A stretch of 64,000 nucleotides of DNA from Oscillatoria sp. CS-180 (GCF_028330965.1 NZ_JAQMUB010000067.1:1-64000), one strand, 5' to 3'. Positions 25,814 to 37,047 are shown, numbered from the stretch's first letter. Notes: generated from the sequence alone by a model not told the origin. Program-made: numbers and translations.

Positions 25814-26491
25814 ATGGCAGGAGATCTTAACTTGGGGACCGAACGATCGCATCCCACCAACCTACTGCGTTGGTGGCATCAATATCAGGCACAGATGCTG
25901 AATCAGGAAACTGACTTCATTCGCAATGGTCTGCTGCAAGAGATTATCGCGCTCCGTCGCCGCTTGGAGATTGACTGTCAGGCTCAATCCCAATCCGAGG
26001 TGGACTGCGAAGCTCACTTAGCGGCTATCAATCGGTTCTATGCTTTGGTGGAAGATTTTTGCGATCGCCTACAGTCCCCTTATCTGCAAGAGTCTCTGCC
26101 ACTGGCATTACAGCATGTGATCCAGCCTTGGCAAGATCGGCTAAACCTAAACCTTGAACTACCCAGCGTTTGGAGTTTGGAGCAAGTTGAGCACACGCGG
26201 CTCCTAGTGCTGCTGGTGAAAACGCTGCTTCAGCAACTGCTAGAAGCGGAGGAATTACCACAAACCCTGACCCTGAGTTTAGAGGAGCAAGGCAACGTCA
26301 AATGTTTGACCCTATCGGCAGACTACGCGACCTTACGCCCGCCATCTTTTTGGCCATCCCTCCGGCGATCGCTCAGTCCCTTTCTACAGACTTTTCAGCT
26401 TTTTACCCAAGGCGACTGTCAGGAGGTGGTCCAGCCTGATTCGTTGTCCCTAAAATTATCCTGGGCCATTCCTGTACTAGCTGATTCATAG
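25814..26491 (+). CDS. Degenerate HisKA_3-like signalling protein
   Basis: 225 residues. The segment NQETDFIRNGLLQEIIALRRRLE resembles the dimerisation/phospho-acceptor helix of NarX/DesK-type kinases, but the usual His is replaced by Asn (IRNGLLQE). The second half (VWSLEQVEHTRLLVLLVKTLLQQLL...TLTLSLEEQG) resembles the start of an HATPase lobe, yet no N-box Asn, G1 or G2 glycine motifs are visible. It therefore probably lacks kinase activity and may be an inhibitor or adaptor of the response regulator encoded 12 bases downstream. Assignment is by pattern and position; not a recognised named family. Confidence 0.6.
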   Translation: MAGDLNLGTERSHPTNLLRWWHQYQAQMLNQETDFIRNGLLQEIIALRRRLEIDCQAQSQSEVDCEAHLAAINRFYALVEDFCDRLQSPYLQESLPLALQHVIQPWQDRLNLNLELPSVWSLEQVEHTRLLVLLVKTLLQQLLEAEELPQTLTLSLEEQGNVKCLTLSADYATLRPPSFWPSLRRSLSPFLQTFQLFTQGDCQEVVQPDSLSLKLSWAIPVLADS

Positions 26492-26503
26492 AGCGATAGA
26501 TCC

Positions 26504-27166
26504 ATGACTTCCCCCAATGACCCCTTAAAGCTCCTTGTTGTCGATGATCATGAAGCTGTTTTAGGCGGCACCGTCATGACCTTAGAGAAAGAGTATCCGC
26601 AAGCCACCATCCGCACGGCAGCCACCGCTCAGGCCGCCCAAGAGGAACTGGGCTACGGTGCTCCTGATCTGCTCATGATGGACTTGTCGATTCCTCAAAC
26701 CCCCGGCACAACGTCAGAAATTGAAGCGGGAATTGAGCTATTGCGATCAATCCTAGAGACTTATCCCGATCTCAATATTGTGGTGCAAAGTGCCCATGTG
26801 CGATCGCTGGTACGCCTCAAACCCGCCATTGATGCTCATCAAGCAGGTTTCACCATTGCCGACAAAAACCTGCCCATGAAAGAAATGCTCACCAAAGTCG
26901 ATTGGGCCCTCAAAGGACTGATCTACACCCCGCGTGACATGCGAGCCGGCATTGAAGTGAAGCCGGAATGGTTGGAAGTGCTGCGACTGGCCTTTAAAGA
27001 AGGATTGCAGGATAAGGCGATCGCCGAGAAGATGAACGTAGCCGAAAGAACCGTACGCCACTACTGGACCAAAGTACAGGATGCCCTGGAGGTGTATCCA
27101 GAAGCGGGCAAAAACATTCGCATTCAGACCGAAATCCGGGCGCGGGATGAAGGACTAATTGACTAG
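26504..27166 (+). CDS. LuxR/NarL-type response regulator
   Basis: Receiver domain (residues 1-135): LLVVDDHEAVLGGT with the acidic pocket, phospho-acceptor Asp in LLMMDLSIPQTPG (near residue 67), then VVQSAH and ADKNL with the conserved Lys. The C-terminal HTH has GLQDKAIAEKMNVAERTVRHYWTKVQDAL. Located between the degenerate kinase-like gene (12-base gap) and the CHASE2 kinase (31-base gap), so the three genes form a likely two-component operon. Targets unknown. Confidence 0.92.
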   Translation: MTSPNDPLKLLVVDDHEAVLGGTVMTLEKEYPQATIRTAATAQAAQEELGYGAPDLLMMDLSIPQTPGTTSEIEAGIELLRSILETYPDLNIVVQSAHVRSLVRLKPAIDAHQAGFTIADKNLPMKEMLTKVDWALKGLIYTPRDMRAGIEVKPEWLEVLRLAFKEGLQDKAIAEKMNVAERTVRHYWTKVQDALEVYPEAGKNIRIQTEIRARDEGLID

Positions 27167-27197
27167 CCAAGGATGACGGATGAATTAAGGAGACTAT

Positions 27198-29117
27198 GTG
27201 ACAAACTCCAACAACTCTTCCCAAATCTGGCAGACCATTTCTAGAGCAAGTTGGCAACGTCGCATCCTGCCAGGCGTCACCGTTATTGTGCTGATGCTGG
27301 CGCTGCGTGCTTTGGGGGCTTTCCAAGAGCTTGAGTGGAAAGCCCTCGATAGCTTTTTACGATGGCGTCCCGCCGAACCGACCGATAAGCGACTGCTGAT
27401 TGTCGGCATTGATGAGCAAGACATTCAGGCCGTCGGCACGTATCCCATTCCCGATGCCAACTTGGCAGCACTGATTACTCGGCTCAAGGAAGCTCGCCCC
27501 TATGCGATCGGCATCGATATCTATCGAGATTTTCCCGTCGAACCCGGCCACGCAGACCTCACTGAAATCCTGGCCGAGTCTTCACAGGTCTTCGGCATTG
27601 AAGCTATCCTCAGCGACACCGTGGCTCCACCGCCGCCACTGCCGCCTGAACAGGTCGGCTTTAACGATTTTCCAATCGATGCCGATGGCTTTGTTCGCCG
27701 CGCCTATTTAGGAGCCTTTCCCCCTGTCGGGCATCCCACGGCTGACGAGTTTCGGGTAGCTTTTCCGCTCGTCCTGGCTGAGGCGTACCTGGCTCAACAA
27801 GATCTCTTTCTCACCAACGGTCAACGGAATCCAGAGAACATGCAGTTTGGTGACACTGAGCTGATTCGGTTCTCTGCCAACTCCGGCAGCTATGTCGGCG
27901 TCAACGCCACCGGCATCCAAATGCTGGTCAATGTGCGGAGCGGTCCCTCCCCCTTTGAGCAAGTCTCGATGACCGACGTGTTGTCAGGACAGGTGGATGA
28001 GGCGCTGATTCGCGATCGCATCGTTTTAGTCGGCGTAACAGCCCTCAGCGTCAAAGACCAAATCAACTCTGCTGCCGCCAACACGCTTAATCCACGACAG
28101 CTTTACGGCGTTGAGATGCACGCCCATATCACGAGCCAAATTCTCAGTGCCGTGCTGGACGATCGCCCCTTAATTGTGGGCTGGGCTGAGGTCTGGGAAT
28201 ATCTATGGATAGTGCTGTGGGGGATTGTCGGCATGGTGCTGATTCGTTTCCTCACCCAGCCAGCCTGGTACCTGCTCTCAGTCGGGGTGATTGCGCTGGG
28301 GCTAGTCGGGCTGAGCCTGCTGCTGCTGTGGTGGTTTGGCTGGTGGATTCCCGTTATCCCGACTCTGATTGGATTCACCCTCAACGGACTGGTACTGCCC
28401 GGCTTCTATCTTTATGACCAGACCTTGCGATCGCGCATCACCGAACGGCAGCGCGTCATCGAAGAAACCTACGACGCTATTCACAATGGTCCCCTCCAAA
28501 CGCTGGCCCTCTTGCTCCGGCAAAAAGAAACGTTAGATCCTCAAGTCAACACCCAGCTCGCCGACTTGAACAAAGAACTCAGAACCGTCTACAACCGCTT
28601 ACAGCAAGAATCCCTGCCCCAAGACGATCAGCTTCAGCTCGGCAGTCAGCAAGTGGTGGACTTACGCAATGCTCTACATGAAGTTCTCTATGAAGTCTAC
28701 GTCGAAACCCTAAAGCGAGACTTTCCCGGCTTCGACAGTCTCAAGTTCAAGGTCATCAAATTTGAACCCCTGACAGAAACCAAACTGACTCCGGGCGATC
28801 GTCGCGCCATTTGTCGCCTTTTGGAAGAAATGCTCTGCAACATCGGGAAACACGCGGTCAATCCCAAGCGATTGACCATTTTTTGCGGCACGACCGAAAC
28901 GGACAACATTGTTCGTGTAGAAGACAATGGCAAAGGTAATCCCGATAATCTCCCCCTGCCACAATCAACCGCTTCCGCCACAGGTGGTCGCGGCACCCAG
29001 CAGGCCCAAGACCTGGCCCATCGCCTTGGCGGCACATTTCAGCGCAGCTTCGAAAAAAACGGCACCCACTGCGAACTTCGCTGGCCCCTACGCCGTCAGT
29101 TCTGGTGGAAACGCTAG
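27198..29117 (+). CDS. CHASE2-domain sensor histidine kinase
   Basis: 639 residues starting with GTG at 27198. After a cytosolic N-terminus and TM1 (about residues 22-40), an extracellular CHASE2 domain (about 45-330: RWRPAEPTDKRLLIVGIDE, IGIDIYRDFP, DRIVLVGVTA) is followed by three membrane helices (about 333-405). The kinase part is HisKA_3-like: ERQRVIEETYDAIHNGPLQ with acceptor His near 429, and a HATPase with EEMLCNIGKHA, VEDNGKG and GGRGTQQAQDLAHRLGG. Partner of the response regulator immediately upstream. CHASE2 kinases beside DUF928 genes are a common cyanobacterial arrangement. Confidence 0.93.
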   Translation: MTNSNNSSQIWQTISRASWQRRILPGVTVIVLMLALRALGAFQELEWKALDSFLRWRPAEPTDKRLLIVGIDEQDIQAVGTYPIPDANLAALITRLKEARPYAIGIDIYRDFPVEPGHADLTEILAESSQVFGIEAILSDTVAPPPPLPPEQVGFNDFPIDADGFVRRAYLGAFPPVGHPTADEFRVAFPLVLAEAYLAQQDLFLTNGQRNPENMQFGDTELIRFSANSGSYVGVNATGIQMLVNVRSGPSPFEQVSMTDVLSGQVDEALIRDRIVLVGVTALSVKDQINSAAANTLNPRQLYGVEMHAHITSQILSAVLDDRPLIVGWAEVWEYLWIVLWGIVGMVLIRFLTQPAWYLLSVGVIALGLVGLSLLLLWWFGWWIPVIPTLIGFTLNGLVLPGFYLYDQTLRSRITERQRVIEETYDAIHNGPLQTLALLLRQKETLDPQVNTQLADLNKELRTVYNRLQQESLPQDDQLQLGSQQVVDLRNALHEVLYEVYVETLKRDFPGFDSLKFKVIKFEPLTETKLTPGDRRAICRLLEEMLCNIGKHAVNPKRLTIFCGTTETDNIVRVEDNGKGNPDNLPLPQSTASATGGRGTQQAQDLAHRLGGTFQRSFEKNGTHCELRWPLRRQFWWKR

Positions 29118-29250
29118 ACGCTTTTCCCCTTTGCTGAAAACGGTAACCGGCTCAACCCTTAACCGCAATCTCGCTGTCTCAAACATCGGCTGTTTCTCAA
29201 ATCGAATGTCCTTATTGTGAAATCAATCCCCAGCAGCAGAGAGTCTACAG

Positions 29251-29469
29251 ATGAAAAGTACGCTATTGGACCTCCTTCAAATCGGTTTTCAGAAAGGGTT
29301 TCCGTTTTTATTGAATTTTCTAGATGATGCCTTGCTCTTTGGACTGAGTCGGATAGGCGTCAGTCTGCCCTGGTTGCAGTGGGTCAGTATGATCTTACTA
29401 ACGGCCACAATACTGTATTGGACCTTCCGCTTGATCCGCTTTGTATCTCGCCAATGTTCAGTAAGCTAA
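29251..29469 (+). CDS. Small membrane protein of unknown function
   Basis: 72 residues with a hydrophobic C-terminal helix (WLQWVSMILLTATILYWTF) and a moderately hydrophobic amphipathic N-terminal half. ACAGATG start without a strong Shine-Dalgarno. No family recognised. It lies between the CHASE2 kinase and DUF928 genes on the same strand. It could be a genuine small membrane protein or chance. Confidence 0.4.
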   Translation: MKSTLLDLLQIGFQKGFPFLLNFLDDALLFGLSRIGVSLPWLQWVSMILLTATILYWTFRLIRFVSRQCSVS

Positions 29470-29582
29470 TACCGCTACACAGAACTCAAAACTCAAAACT
29501 TAAAACTAAGGCAGATGGGCTTTCCTAGCATTCTGAATGGTGAGCATGTTTCTGCCGTGATGTACTCGTTCAGAGGTTAGCC

Positions 29583-30389
29583 ATGACTCTAAAAAAATCT
29601 GATAAGCGTTTTTACTTTTCTCGTTTAAAGCGGCAGGTCTCTCGTCTGGGTAGCGGCACGATCCTATTGCTTATTCTGGGAACCCCCAGTCTGGCGAATA
29701 GTTCCGTCAGCCAAGCCACTCGGTATTCGGGCACTAGCCTCAGCAGCGCGGTCAAAAGTCGAGCCTATGAACCCCCACCCGGCTCTCAAATATCGGGAAG
29801 TGGCACTCAGGGCGGTACCCGAGGCTGCGGTGGCGAAATGATTGCGATCGCCCCTCAATTTAGCGGCACCGGGCAATCCTTCTCGTCCCGTCCCACCTTT
29901 GTTTGGTACATGAACCCTGAACCTGTGGGGACACTGGAGTTCTATCTCTCGTCTCAAGCTGATGGCGAAAGTACGCTAATTGTGAGCGAAGAAGTTGAAA
30001 CCCAAGCGGGCTACATTGCTTATACGCTCCCGGACGGTGAAGACTTGACGGTCGGGGAAACCTACACCTGGCAGGCGATTCTCTACTGCGACGACGATAA
30101 AACCATGCCTGGGAAATGGATTTCTGCCGATATCACCATTGCCGACCCTCCCGCCGATGCCGTTCAGGCCGTCTCAGGCGATGACCTAACTCTTCAAGAT
30201 GCGATCGCCTACGCTGCTGCCGGCTATTGGTACGACGCCCTCGCGATTGTCTACAACGCTGACTCCCTCGAAGAAGAGCAATTTCGGCAGGACATGCTGC
30301 TCGATCTGGCCGATTTGGAAGCCGAATCCGACAATATTGTTGCGGCCCGTCGCAGCGATCGCCTCCGGAACCTGGCCGAAACTCCGTAG
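29583..30389 (+). CDS. DUF928-domain exported protein
   Basis: 268 residues. An N-terminal signal-like segment (LGSGTILLLILGTPSLA) is followed by the DUF928 domain (about 60-200) with its hallmark TRGCGGEMIAIAPQF, the SRPTFVWYMNP strand and GETYTWQAILYCDDD. The C-terminal 70 residues are helical and acidic (DALAIVYNADSLEEEQF). DUF928 proteins are frequent in cyanobacteria and often sit next to CHASE2 kinases, as here; function unknown. Confidence 0.85.
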   Translation: MTLKKSDKRFYFSRLKRQVSRLGSGTILLLILGTPSLANSSVSQATRYSGTSLSSAVKSRAYEPPPGSQISGSGTQGGTRGCGGEMIAIAPQFSGTGQSFSSRPTFVWYMNPEPVGTLEFYLSSQADGESTLIVSEEVETQAGYIAYTLPDGEDLTVGETYTWQAILYCDDDKTMPGKWISADITIADPPADAVQAVSGDDLTLQDAIAYAAAGYWYDALAIVYNADSLEEEQFRQDMLLDLADLEAESDNIVAARRSDRLRNLAETP

Positions 30390-30694
30390 CCTCAGTATCG
30401 CCAACGCAATCCAGCGACAGAGAACGCTAAAACCTAAGCTCAGCACTCAGATTGAGGATGACGATATGAGTGCTGCCATCCCTTTCCTTGCTGCCGGTTC
30501 CACCTGCCCTATAGCCGTCGCCAGTTCCGTGAAGACAGGCGGCGAGTCATCTGGCGATGCACTAAGTCCCCAGATGCTAATGGGTACAAAAGCCTAGAGA
30601 CTAAAGCTATTTTTCTGTATTCCGGCGATTATTTGCCCAAATTGCGTCAAATTTCTCTTAAGCTTTTTGGAGAAACGTCGTTAAGGAATCACCG
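30390..30694. other. Spacer holding dispersed repeat copy B
   Basis: About 305 bases. It contains a copy of the window's dispersed repeat (30507-30599). An ORF overlapping it (SVKTGGESSGDA...) is an artefact of that repeat. The last 60 bases should hold the promoter and ribosome-binding region of the FAD gene; TTAAGGAATC lies ten bases before its ATG. Confidence 0.5.
30507..30599 (+). repeat. Dispersed repeat, copy B
   Basis: Shares CCCT.TAGCCGT.GCCAGTTCCGT, then G.CATCTGGC.ATG, and GATG.TA.TGG.TAC with copy C (47309-47402), and aligns more distantly with copy A (8644-8732). Confidence 0.75.
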
Positions 30695-32767
30695 ATGCCT
30701 GGATTACGTCGCTTGGGTCGGGTTGGAGTTCTGCTAGGAACCTCAATCGCCCTTGTTTCTCCTGCTTTTGTAGAGCTCACCGCGATCGCTCAGGAGTCAT
30801 CTCAGTTCTTGGCTGCCCTGCCGCGAACACCCGATGAGGTTGTGGAATGTGATGTGTTGATTGTGGGGGGTGGTCTATCGGGCACGGCTGCCGCTTATCA
30901 AAGTCTCAAAGCGGGCCATACCGTTTGCTTAACAGAATTAACTGACTGGGTAGGAGGACAAATTTCCTCCCAGGGAACAACTGCCCTAGACGAGTCGCGG
31001 CGACAGCGGCAGCTCCTGTTCTATTCAGAGGGATACCGAGAGCTGCGCGATCGCGTCATGGAAAAATACGGGGAACTCAATCCCGGTCGTTGCTGGGTCA
31101 GTGCCTCCTGCTTTATGCCCTACGATGCCCACGCCCTCTTATTCGACATGTTAGAAGATGCAGCGGATCAAGGGGATGGTGAATTGAAGTGGTTCCCCTC
31201 CACGGTACCGAAAGACTTGGAATTTAGCGCCGACGGTCGCCAAATCACCAGCGTTGTCAGCATTCAGCACAGTCCTGCATCCGGTGCTCCTCCCCTCAAC
31301 ACTGAACCGCTATCTGCCACCATTGCAGACGCCTATCGCTACGAAGATTCGGCACGGTTCGACAAAACGATCATTCAGTTTGTGCCCCCCGCTGATGCTC
31401 CGGAAGGCCCAACAGACTGGTACGTCATTGAGGCTACCGAAACGGGTGAACTCATCGCCATGTCGGGGGTGCCCTATCGCCTCGGGCTAGATCCCAAAAC
31501 CTATCTCAATCCGTCCTCTCCCGTCACGGACAATGATCCTTACTGCACTCAGGGATTCACCTACACCTTTGCGATGGAAAAGACGGAGTCGCCGCAGCCG
31601 CAGCTCATCCCCAGCTATTACCTGCAATACGAGCCGTACTTCAGCTGGGAGCAGACCCGCGACTACAACGCTCAGGACTACTACGATTACGTCTTCACCT
31701 ATCGGCGTCTATATGCCGCCGATCCGGAGCGTGATGAAAGAATTGCTGGGGTGCCGCGTCCCCGTCCCGGCGATATCTCCATGCAGAACTGGACTTGGGG
31801 CAATGACTATCGTCCCGGTAATCCTGAGGACAATTTAATCTATACCGCTGAGCAGCTAGCGGAGCGAGGCCAGTTGGACCCGGGCGGCTGGATGGGTGGC
31901 CTCCGTCAGGAGTCCTTGAGGCGCGGCGAAGAAAATGCGCTGAGCTTCTACTACTGGTTCCTCATCGGCGCTACCGACTCACAGCTCGACGACAGCCTTA
32001 AGGAACCCACGCCAAACAGTCGCCTGTTGCAGGGGTATGATTCCCCCATGGGCACTGCCCACGGACTCTCAAAATTCCCCTACATTCGGGAAGGTCGGCG
32101 TATTGTGGGGCGTCCGTCCTTCGGCTACGAAGACGGTTTTGAAATCAACGAGGTTGACTTCACTTGGATCGACTTCAGCGATCCGTTTTATCAAAACAAC
32201 CTTGACCCCGAAACCTATGAGGCGCTGCGGATCGAAGTGGCCGGACAAGGTGCGACCAGTGCCGTGCTCAATGAAACCCCGGCTGAAGATATTCCTCAGC
32301 GCCGTCGAGCCCGCATTTACCCCGATTCCATTGGCATTGCTCAGTATGCGATCGATTTTCATCCCTGCATGCTGGAGAATCCACCAGAGAAACCGGGCAA
32401 TATTGAACGTCCGGGTGTTCGTCAGGCCCATGGTCAGGCCTATCCCACTCAAATTCCGCTACGGGCACTCATTCCTCAGGGTGTAGACAATCTGTTGGTC
32501 ACCGGCAAGGGACTGGCGATGAGCACTATTGCAGCAGCAGCCTATCGAGTTCACTCCTATGAGTGGTCAGTTGGAGTCGGGGCAGCCGCCACCGCAGACT
32601 TTGCACTTCGCAATGGCATCTTGCCCTATGATTTGGTGGATAATCTCCCCACTTTGGACCCGCTGATGTACGAGTTGAGACGGGAAATCGAGGCGAGTGG
32701 TAACCCGACTCAGTTCCCGGGCACCTCTATCTTCAACGAAGATTGGGAAGACTGGCGTCCTTGGTAA
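30695..32767 (+). CDS. FAD-dependent oxidoreductase, exported
   Basis: 690 residues. The N-terminus carries a signal-like segment (VGVLLGTSIALVSPAFVELTAIA). The FAD-binding Rossmann motif VLIVGGGLSGTAAAYQSLKAG is near residues 53-72, with TELTDWVGGQ following. The C-terminal part has LLVTGKGLAMSTIAAAAYRVHS, typical of the FAD_oxidored family (pfam12831). Substrate unknown; members of this group occur in the periplasm of many cyanobacteria. Directly followed by a HAD phosphatase gene. Confidence 0.85.
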   Translation: MPGLRRLGRVGVLLGTSIALVSPAFVELTAIAQESSQFLAALPRTPDEVVECDVLIVGGGLSGTAAAYQSLKAGHTVCLTELTDWVGGQISSQGTTALDESRRQRQLLFYSEGYRELRDRVMEKYGELNPGRCWVSASCFMPYDAHALLFDMLEDAADQGDGELKWFPSTVPKDLEFSADGRQITSVVSIQHSPASGAPPLNTEPLSATIADAYRYEDSARFDKTIIQFVPPADAPEGPTDWYVIEATETGELIAMSGVPYRLGLDPKTYLNPSSPVTDNDPYCTQGFTYTFAMEKTESPQPQLIPSYYLQYEPYFSWEQTRDYNAQDYYDYVFTYRRLYAADPERDERIAGVPRPRPGDISMQNWTWGNDYRPGNPEDNLIYTAEQLAERGQLDPGGWMGGLRQESLRRGEENALSFYYWFLIGATDSQLDDSLKEPTPNSRLLQGYDSPMGTAHGLSKFPYIREGRRIVGRPSFGYEDGFEINEVDFTWIDFSDPFYQNNLDPETYEALRIEVAGQGATSAVLNETPAEDIPQRRRARIYPDSIGIAQYAIDFHPCMLENPPEKPGNIERPGVRQAHGQAYPTQIPLRALIPQGVDNLLVTGKGLAMSTIAAAAYRVHSYEWSVGVGAAATADFALRNGILPYDLVDNLPTLDPLMYELRREIEASGNPTQFPGTSIFNEDWEDWRPW

Positions 32768-32774
32768 AGCAGCT

Positions 32775-33404
32775 TTGTCCAACCTCTTGTTTGACTTTGA
32801 TGGCACGATCGCGGACAGCTTATCCGTAATTGTGGCCATCACCAATCAATTAGCCCCTGAGTTTGGCTATCGACCTACGCCATTGGCCGAAGTTGATGCT
32901 TTGAAGGGGCTAACACCTCGTCAACTCATTCGCTATTCCGGCATTCCGGTTCTCAAAATTCCGGCGCTGCTGCGACGCCTCAGGCAGGAATTGCGGCAGC
33001 AGAGTATTCAAATTCCCCCATGCTCAGGCATGCCTGAAGTGATTCAGCAGCTGCGCCAAGATGGGCATTTCTTAGCCATCGTGACCTCCAACACACCCGA
33101 AGTCGTTTGGGCGTTTCTGGCTACCTATGGACTCGAACACTGTTTTGCCAGCGTCGATGGGGGTGGCACGTTGTTTCGCAAAGGCCGACTCATCGCCCAG
33201 TGTTTAGAACGTCATCAGCTCCTTTCCACTGAAACCGCTTATGTCGGTGATGAAGTCCGAGATATTGCGGCAGCCCGCTCTGCGGCAGTGCAAGCCGTTT
33301 CAGTCACGTGGGGCTTCAATAGCCGAACCGCATTGGTAGCTGCCAATCCTGATCAGTTAGCAGATGATCCAAAAGCGTTGCGAGCGATCGCAGATGCGAT
33401 ATAG
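32775..33404 (+). CDS. HAD-family phosphatase (phosphoglycolate phosphatase-like)
   Basis: HAD-IA hydrolase. Motif I NLLFDFDGTIADS lies at the extreme N-terminus, motif II TSNTP, motif III Lys in the FRKGRL region, and motif IV YVGDEVRDIAAARSA. No ATG precedes motif I: I choose TTG at 32775, seven bases after the preceding stop. A GTG at 32697 inside the FAD gene is also possible, so the true start is uncertain. Acts on small phosphate monoesters; specificity not deducible. Part of a tight plus-strand cluster with the FAD and ParA genes. Confidence 0.82.
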   Translation: MSNLLFDFDGTIADSLSVIVAITNQLAPEFGYRPTPLAEVDALKGLTPRQLIRYSGIPVLKIPALLRRLRQELRQQSIQIPPCSGMPEVIQQLRQDGHFLAIVTSNTPEVVWAFLATYGLEHCFASVDGGGTLFRKGRLIAQCLERHQLLSTETAYVGDEVRDIAAARSAAVQAVSVTWGFNSRTALVAANPDQLADDPKALRAIADAI

Positions 33405-33418
33405 TCAACCTGTCATGA

Positions 33419-34854
<1,436 letters not shown>

Positions 34855-35181
34855 GCTTTCTGAAACGCCACCCCAACAGTGCCACTGAGACTTTGACCGA
34901 TTTCTGCCTAACAGATAGATTCTGAGGGAGTAAGTGCAGGATATCGTGCTCATGCAGCTGTCAGATCTACAGTTTTAGAGCAGTTGACCGGCCTGTTGCG
35001 TAAGTTTTCTGACATTCACAACTCAAAATGGAAAACTCAAAACTAATTTGAGCATTTATGCTGTGGTAAGGGAAGCATCAGTAAAGGAAACAACTGGCAG
35101 CTAGCACCGTCAGAATTTTTACGGACGAAAGCCATTTGCCATGAACGGGTTCTGGTCTCCAGAAGCAACTGATTTACCTCT
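34855..35181. other. Spacer before the O-antigen ligase gene
   Basis: About 330 bases; only short AACTCAAAA-type repeats (35018-35048) are seen. No gene or obvious terminator. The final 60 bases precede the next ATG without a clear Shine-Dalgarno. Confidence 0.5.
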
Positions 35182-36546
35182 ATGCAAACAAGTCAGCAGT
35201 TTTCAAAAACGTTATCTGCTCCCCCTGCTCCTTCCCCCAGCTATCAAGCACTCCTCGATCCAGGTCTAATCGACAGAGCGATCGCGGTCCTGGGGATCCT
35301 GCACTCCACGGCAACTTTGTCCAGCTTCTTTTCAGGCGTTGGCATTCCGGGTGTAGCAGAAACCTTGATTCGATATCTGCTGCCCGTCATGATCGCCTTT
35401 CGTCTAGCAGCTCGTTACAAAGCAACCGTTCGCGTTTTGCAGTCAGATATCTTCCTGCTGATTTTTCACGCGATCGTCTTCGTCTCCTTCGCCTGGTCCA
35501 TCAATCCACAACTCACGATCTTGGGCCTGCGAAGCGAATACATTCAGGGAGTTTTGATTGCGCTATTCCTAGCAACCCGGTTTTCGCTGGCACAACAGGT
35601 GCGGCTGATCACAGTAGCGATGGGCATTACAGCTCTAATTAGTTTGGCCTTTGCGATCGGGGTTCCCTCCATCGGCATTCACCAAGACGTCACCCACGCA
35701 GGCGCTTGGAAAGGCATCTTCGGACACAAGAACTATTTTTCCACTGGGATGACGACGTGTTCAGCCGTTTGCCTGGTGCAGGTGCTTGATTCCAAAGAGC
35801 GAAAGCCGTGGATCTTAGCTTTACTAGGCTTATGCGTTGCACTCCTGTTCCTGTCCACCTCTAAAACGGGGCAGGTGCTTTTAATCATGGTCATCTCTTT
35901 TGTGTTTCTCTACCGTCGCTATCGCTGGCGGGGGATGAAAACACTACTGATTCTCTATCTCGGCGTGGTGGTCGCAACCTGTAGCATCCTGTTTGTGTAT
36001 ACCGCATGGGATCAAATTTTCATTGGCATTGGTCGAGATCCAACCCTTTCAGGTCGCACCCTGATTTGGGACGTGTTGAGACAGTCCTTTATTCCCAACA
36101 AGGCTCTATTAGGGTATGGCAGAAGTGCATTTTGGACTTCCGAGGCCGCCATTGCCGTCTTTGTGGGCAGCATCAATTTTGTCCCCACCCACGCTCATAA
36201 CGGTTGGTATGACCTCGTCCTAGACGTAGGATTTATCGGGCTCTTTTTCTACGGACTGAGTTCAATTCAGGCTTGGGTTAGAGCGTTTAAGCTGGCGTAC
36301 GTCTCCGACAGTGCTGCAAGCATTTGGCCGATCGCCTTCTTCACCATCATGTATGTCAACAACTACACCGAAAGCTTGATGACCTATTTAATCAACTTTC
36401 TGTGGATTATTTATATGGCAACCTGTTGGTCTTTGAGAGAAGCCCTAATGCGCGAAACCATGCACCAAGAGGAATTGGATGAGGAGAAAGAAACCCTACT
36501 AAAGGGCGTGGATGTTCACAAAAACGGTCATATCAAGCGAGCATAG
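35182..36546 (+). CDS. O-antigen ligase/polymerase (WaaL/Wzy)-like membrane protein
   Basis: 454 residues with about 11-12 transmembrane helices and a large periplasmic loop (about 255-330). The Wzy_C/WaaL family hallmarks are the FGHKNYFSTGM stretch (about residues 181-191), the SGRTLIWDVLRQSF segment (about 289-302) and PTHAHNGWYDLVLDVGFIG (about 334-352) with the conserved His. Polymerises or ligates lipid-linked oligosaccharide. The cytosolic tail is Glu/Lys-rich. No sugar-transfer genes are adjacent. ATG start; single gene. Confidence 0.88.
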   Translation: MQTSQQFSKTLSAPPAPSPSYQALLDPGLIDRAIAVLGILHSTATLSSFFSGVGIPGVAETLIRYLLPVMIAFRLAARYKATVRVLQSDIFLLIFHAIVFVSFAWSINPQLTILGLRSEYIQGVLIALFLATRFSLAQQVRLITVAMGITALISLAFAIGVPSIGIHQDVTHAGAWKGIFGHKNYFSTGMTTCSAVCLVQVLDSKERKPWILALLGLCVALLFLSTSKTGQVLLIMVISFVFLYRRYRWRGMKTLLILYLGVVVATCSILFVYTAWDQIFIGIGRDPTLSGRTLIWDVLRQSFIPNKALLGYGRSAFWTSEAAIAVFVGSINFVPTHAHNGWYDLVLDVGFIGLFFYGLSSIQAWVRAFKLAYVSDSAASIWPIAFFTIMYVNNYTESLMTYLINFLWIIYMATCWSLREALMRETMHQEELDEEKETLLKGVDVHKNGHIKRA

Positions 36547-36822
36547 CGATCGCAAACGGAAATTCAGATGTATAAGCTGACGTTGAGGATCCGATACCCA
36601 TTAGTTCCCCTGACTTGGTTCCGTCTATGTTGTTAGAGGGCTAGCAGTTCCTCGCAGTTGATTATGCCAGAGCAAGGCAAGATGTTTTGGTTGTTGAGGC
36701 GCGAAATCTGTCGGTAATAGGTTAGGACTAGGTTTCGAAGGAGATCAGACGTGTTAGCCATCCTGCCTGAAGTCCAACCTCTGATGCCACAATAGAATGA
36801 GACTTTTGAGGAGATGAGCAAG

Positions 36823-37047
36823 ATGACGCTACAAGAGCTAATGCAAGAGGCTCAACGTTTGAGTTGGCAAGAGCAGTTTCATCTAGCGGCGCGTCTGCTC
36901 CAGTGGGCCGAGGCCAAGATGCCCGAAGCCATTGAGCAACCAGACTATCAAGACAGCTCGCTAGTGACATCTGCGGCGAAAGTTTCTGAACCTTCTTTTG
37001 CTTTAGTCTGGAATAACCCAGAGGATGATGCCTATGATGACCTGTGA
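36823..37047 (+). CDS. Small antitoxin (partner of a MazF/PemK-like toxin)
   Basis: About 75 residues starting MTLQELMQEAQRLSWQEQFHLA and ending VWNNPEDDAYDDL, the typical form of a cyanobacterial MazE-like antitoxin: an N-terminal helical segment and a C-terminal acidic tail. GAGGAG lies nine bases before the second ATG (36823), making that a better start than the ATG at 36814. The following toxin gene overlaps its last bases (start 37034 or 37037). The toxin frame is broken (see 37034-37373), so the antitoxin may be a leftover. Confidence 0.75.
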   Translation: MTLQELMQEAQRLSWQEQFHLAARLLQWAEAKMPEAIEQPDYQDSSLVTSAAKVSEPSFALVWNNPEDDAYDDL

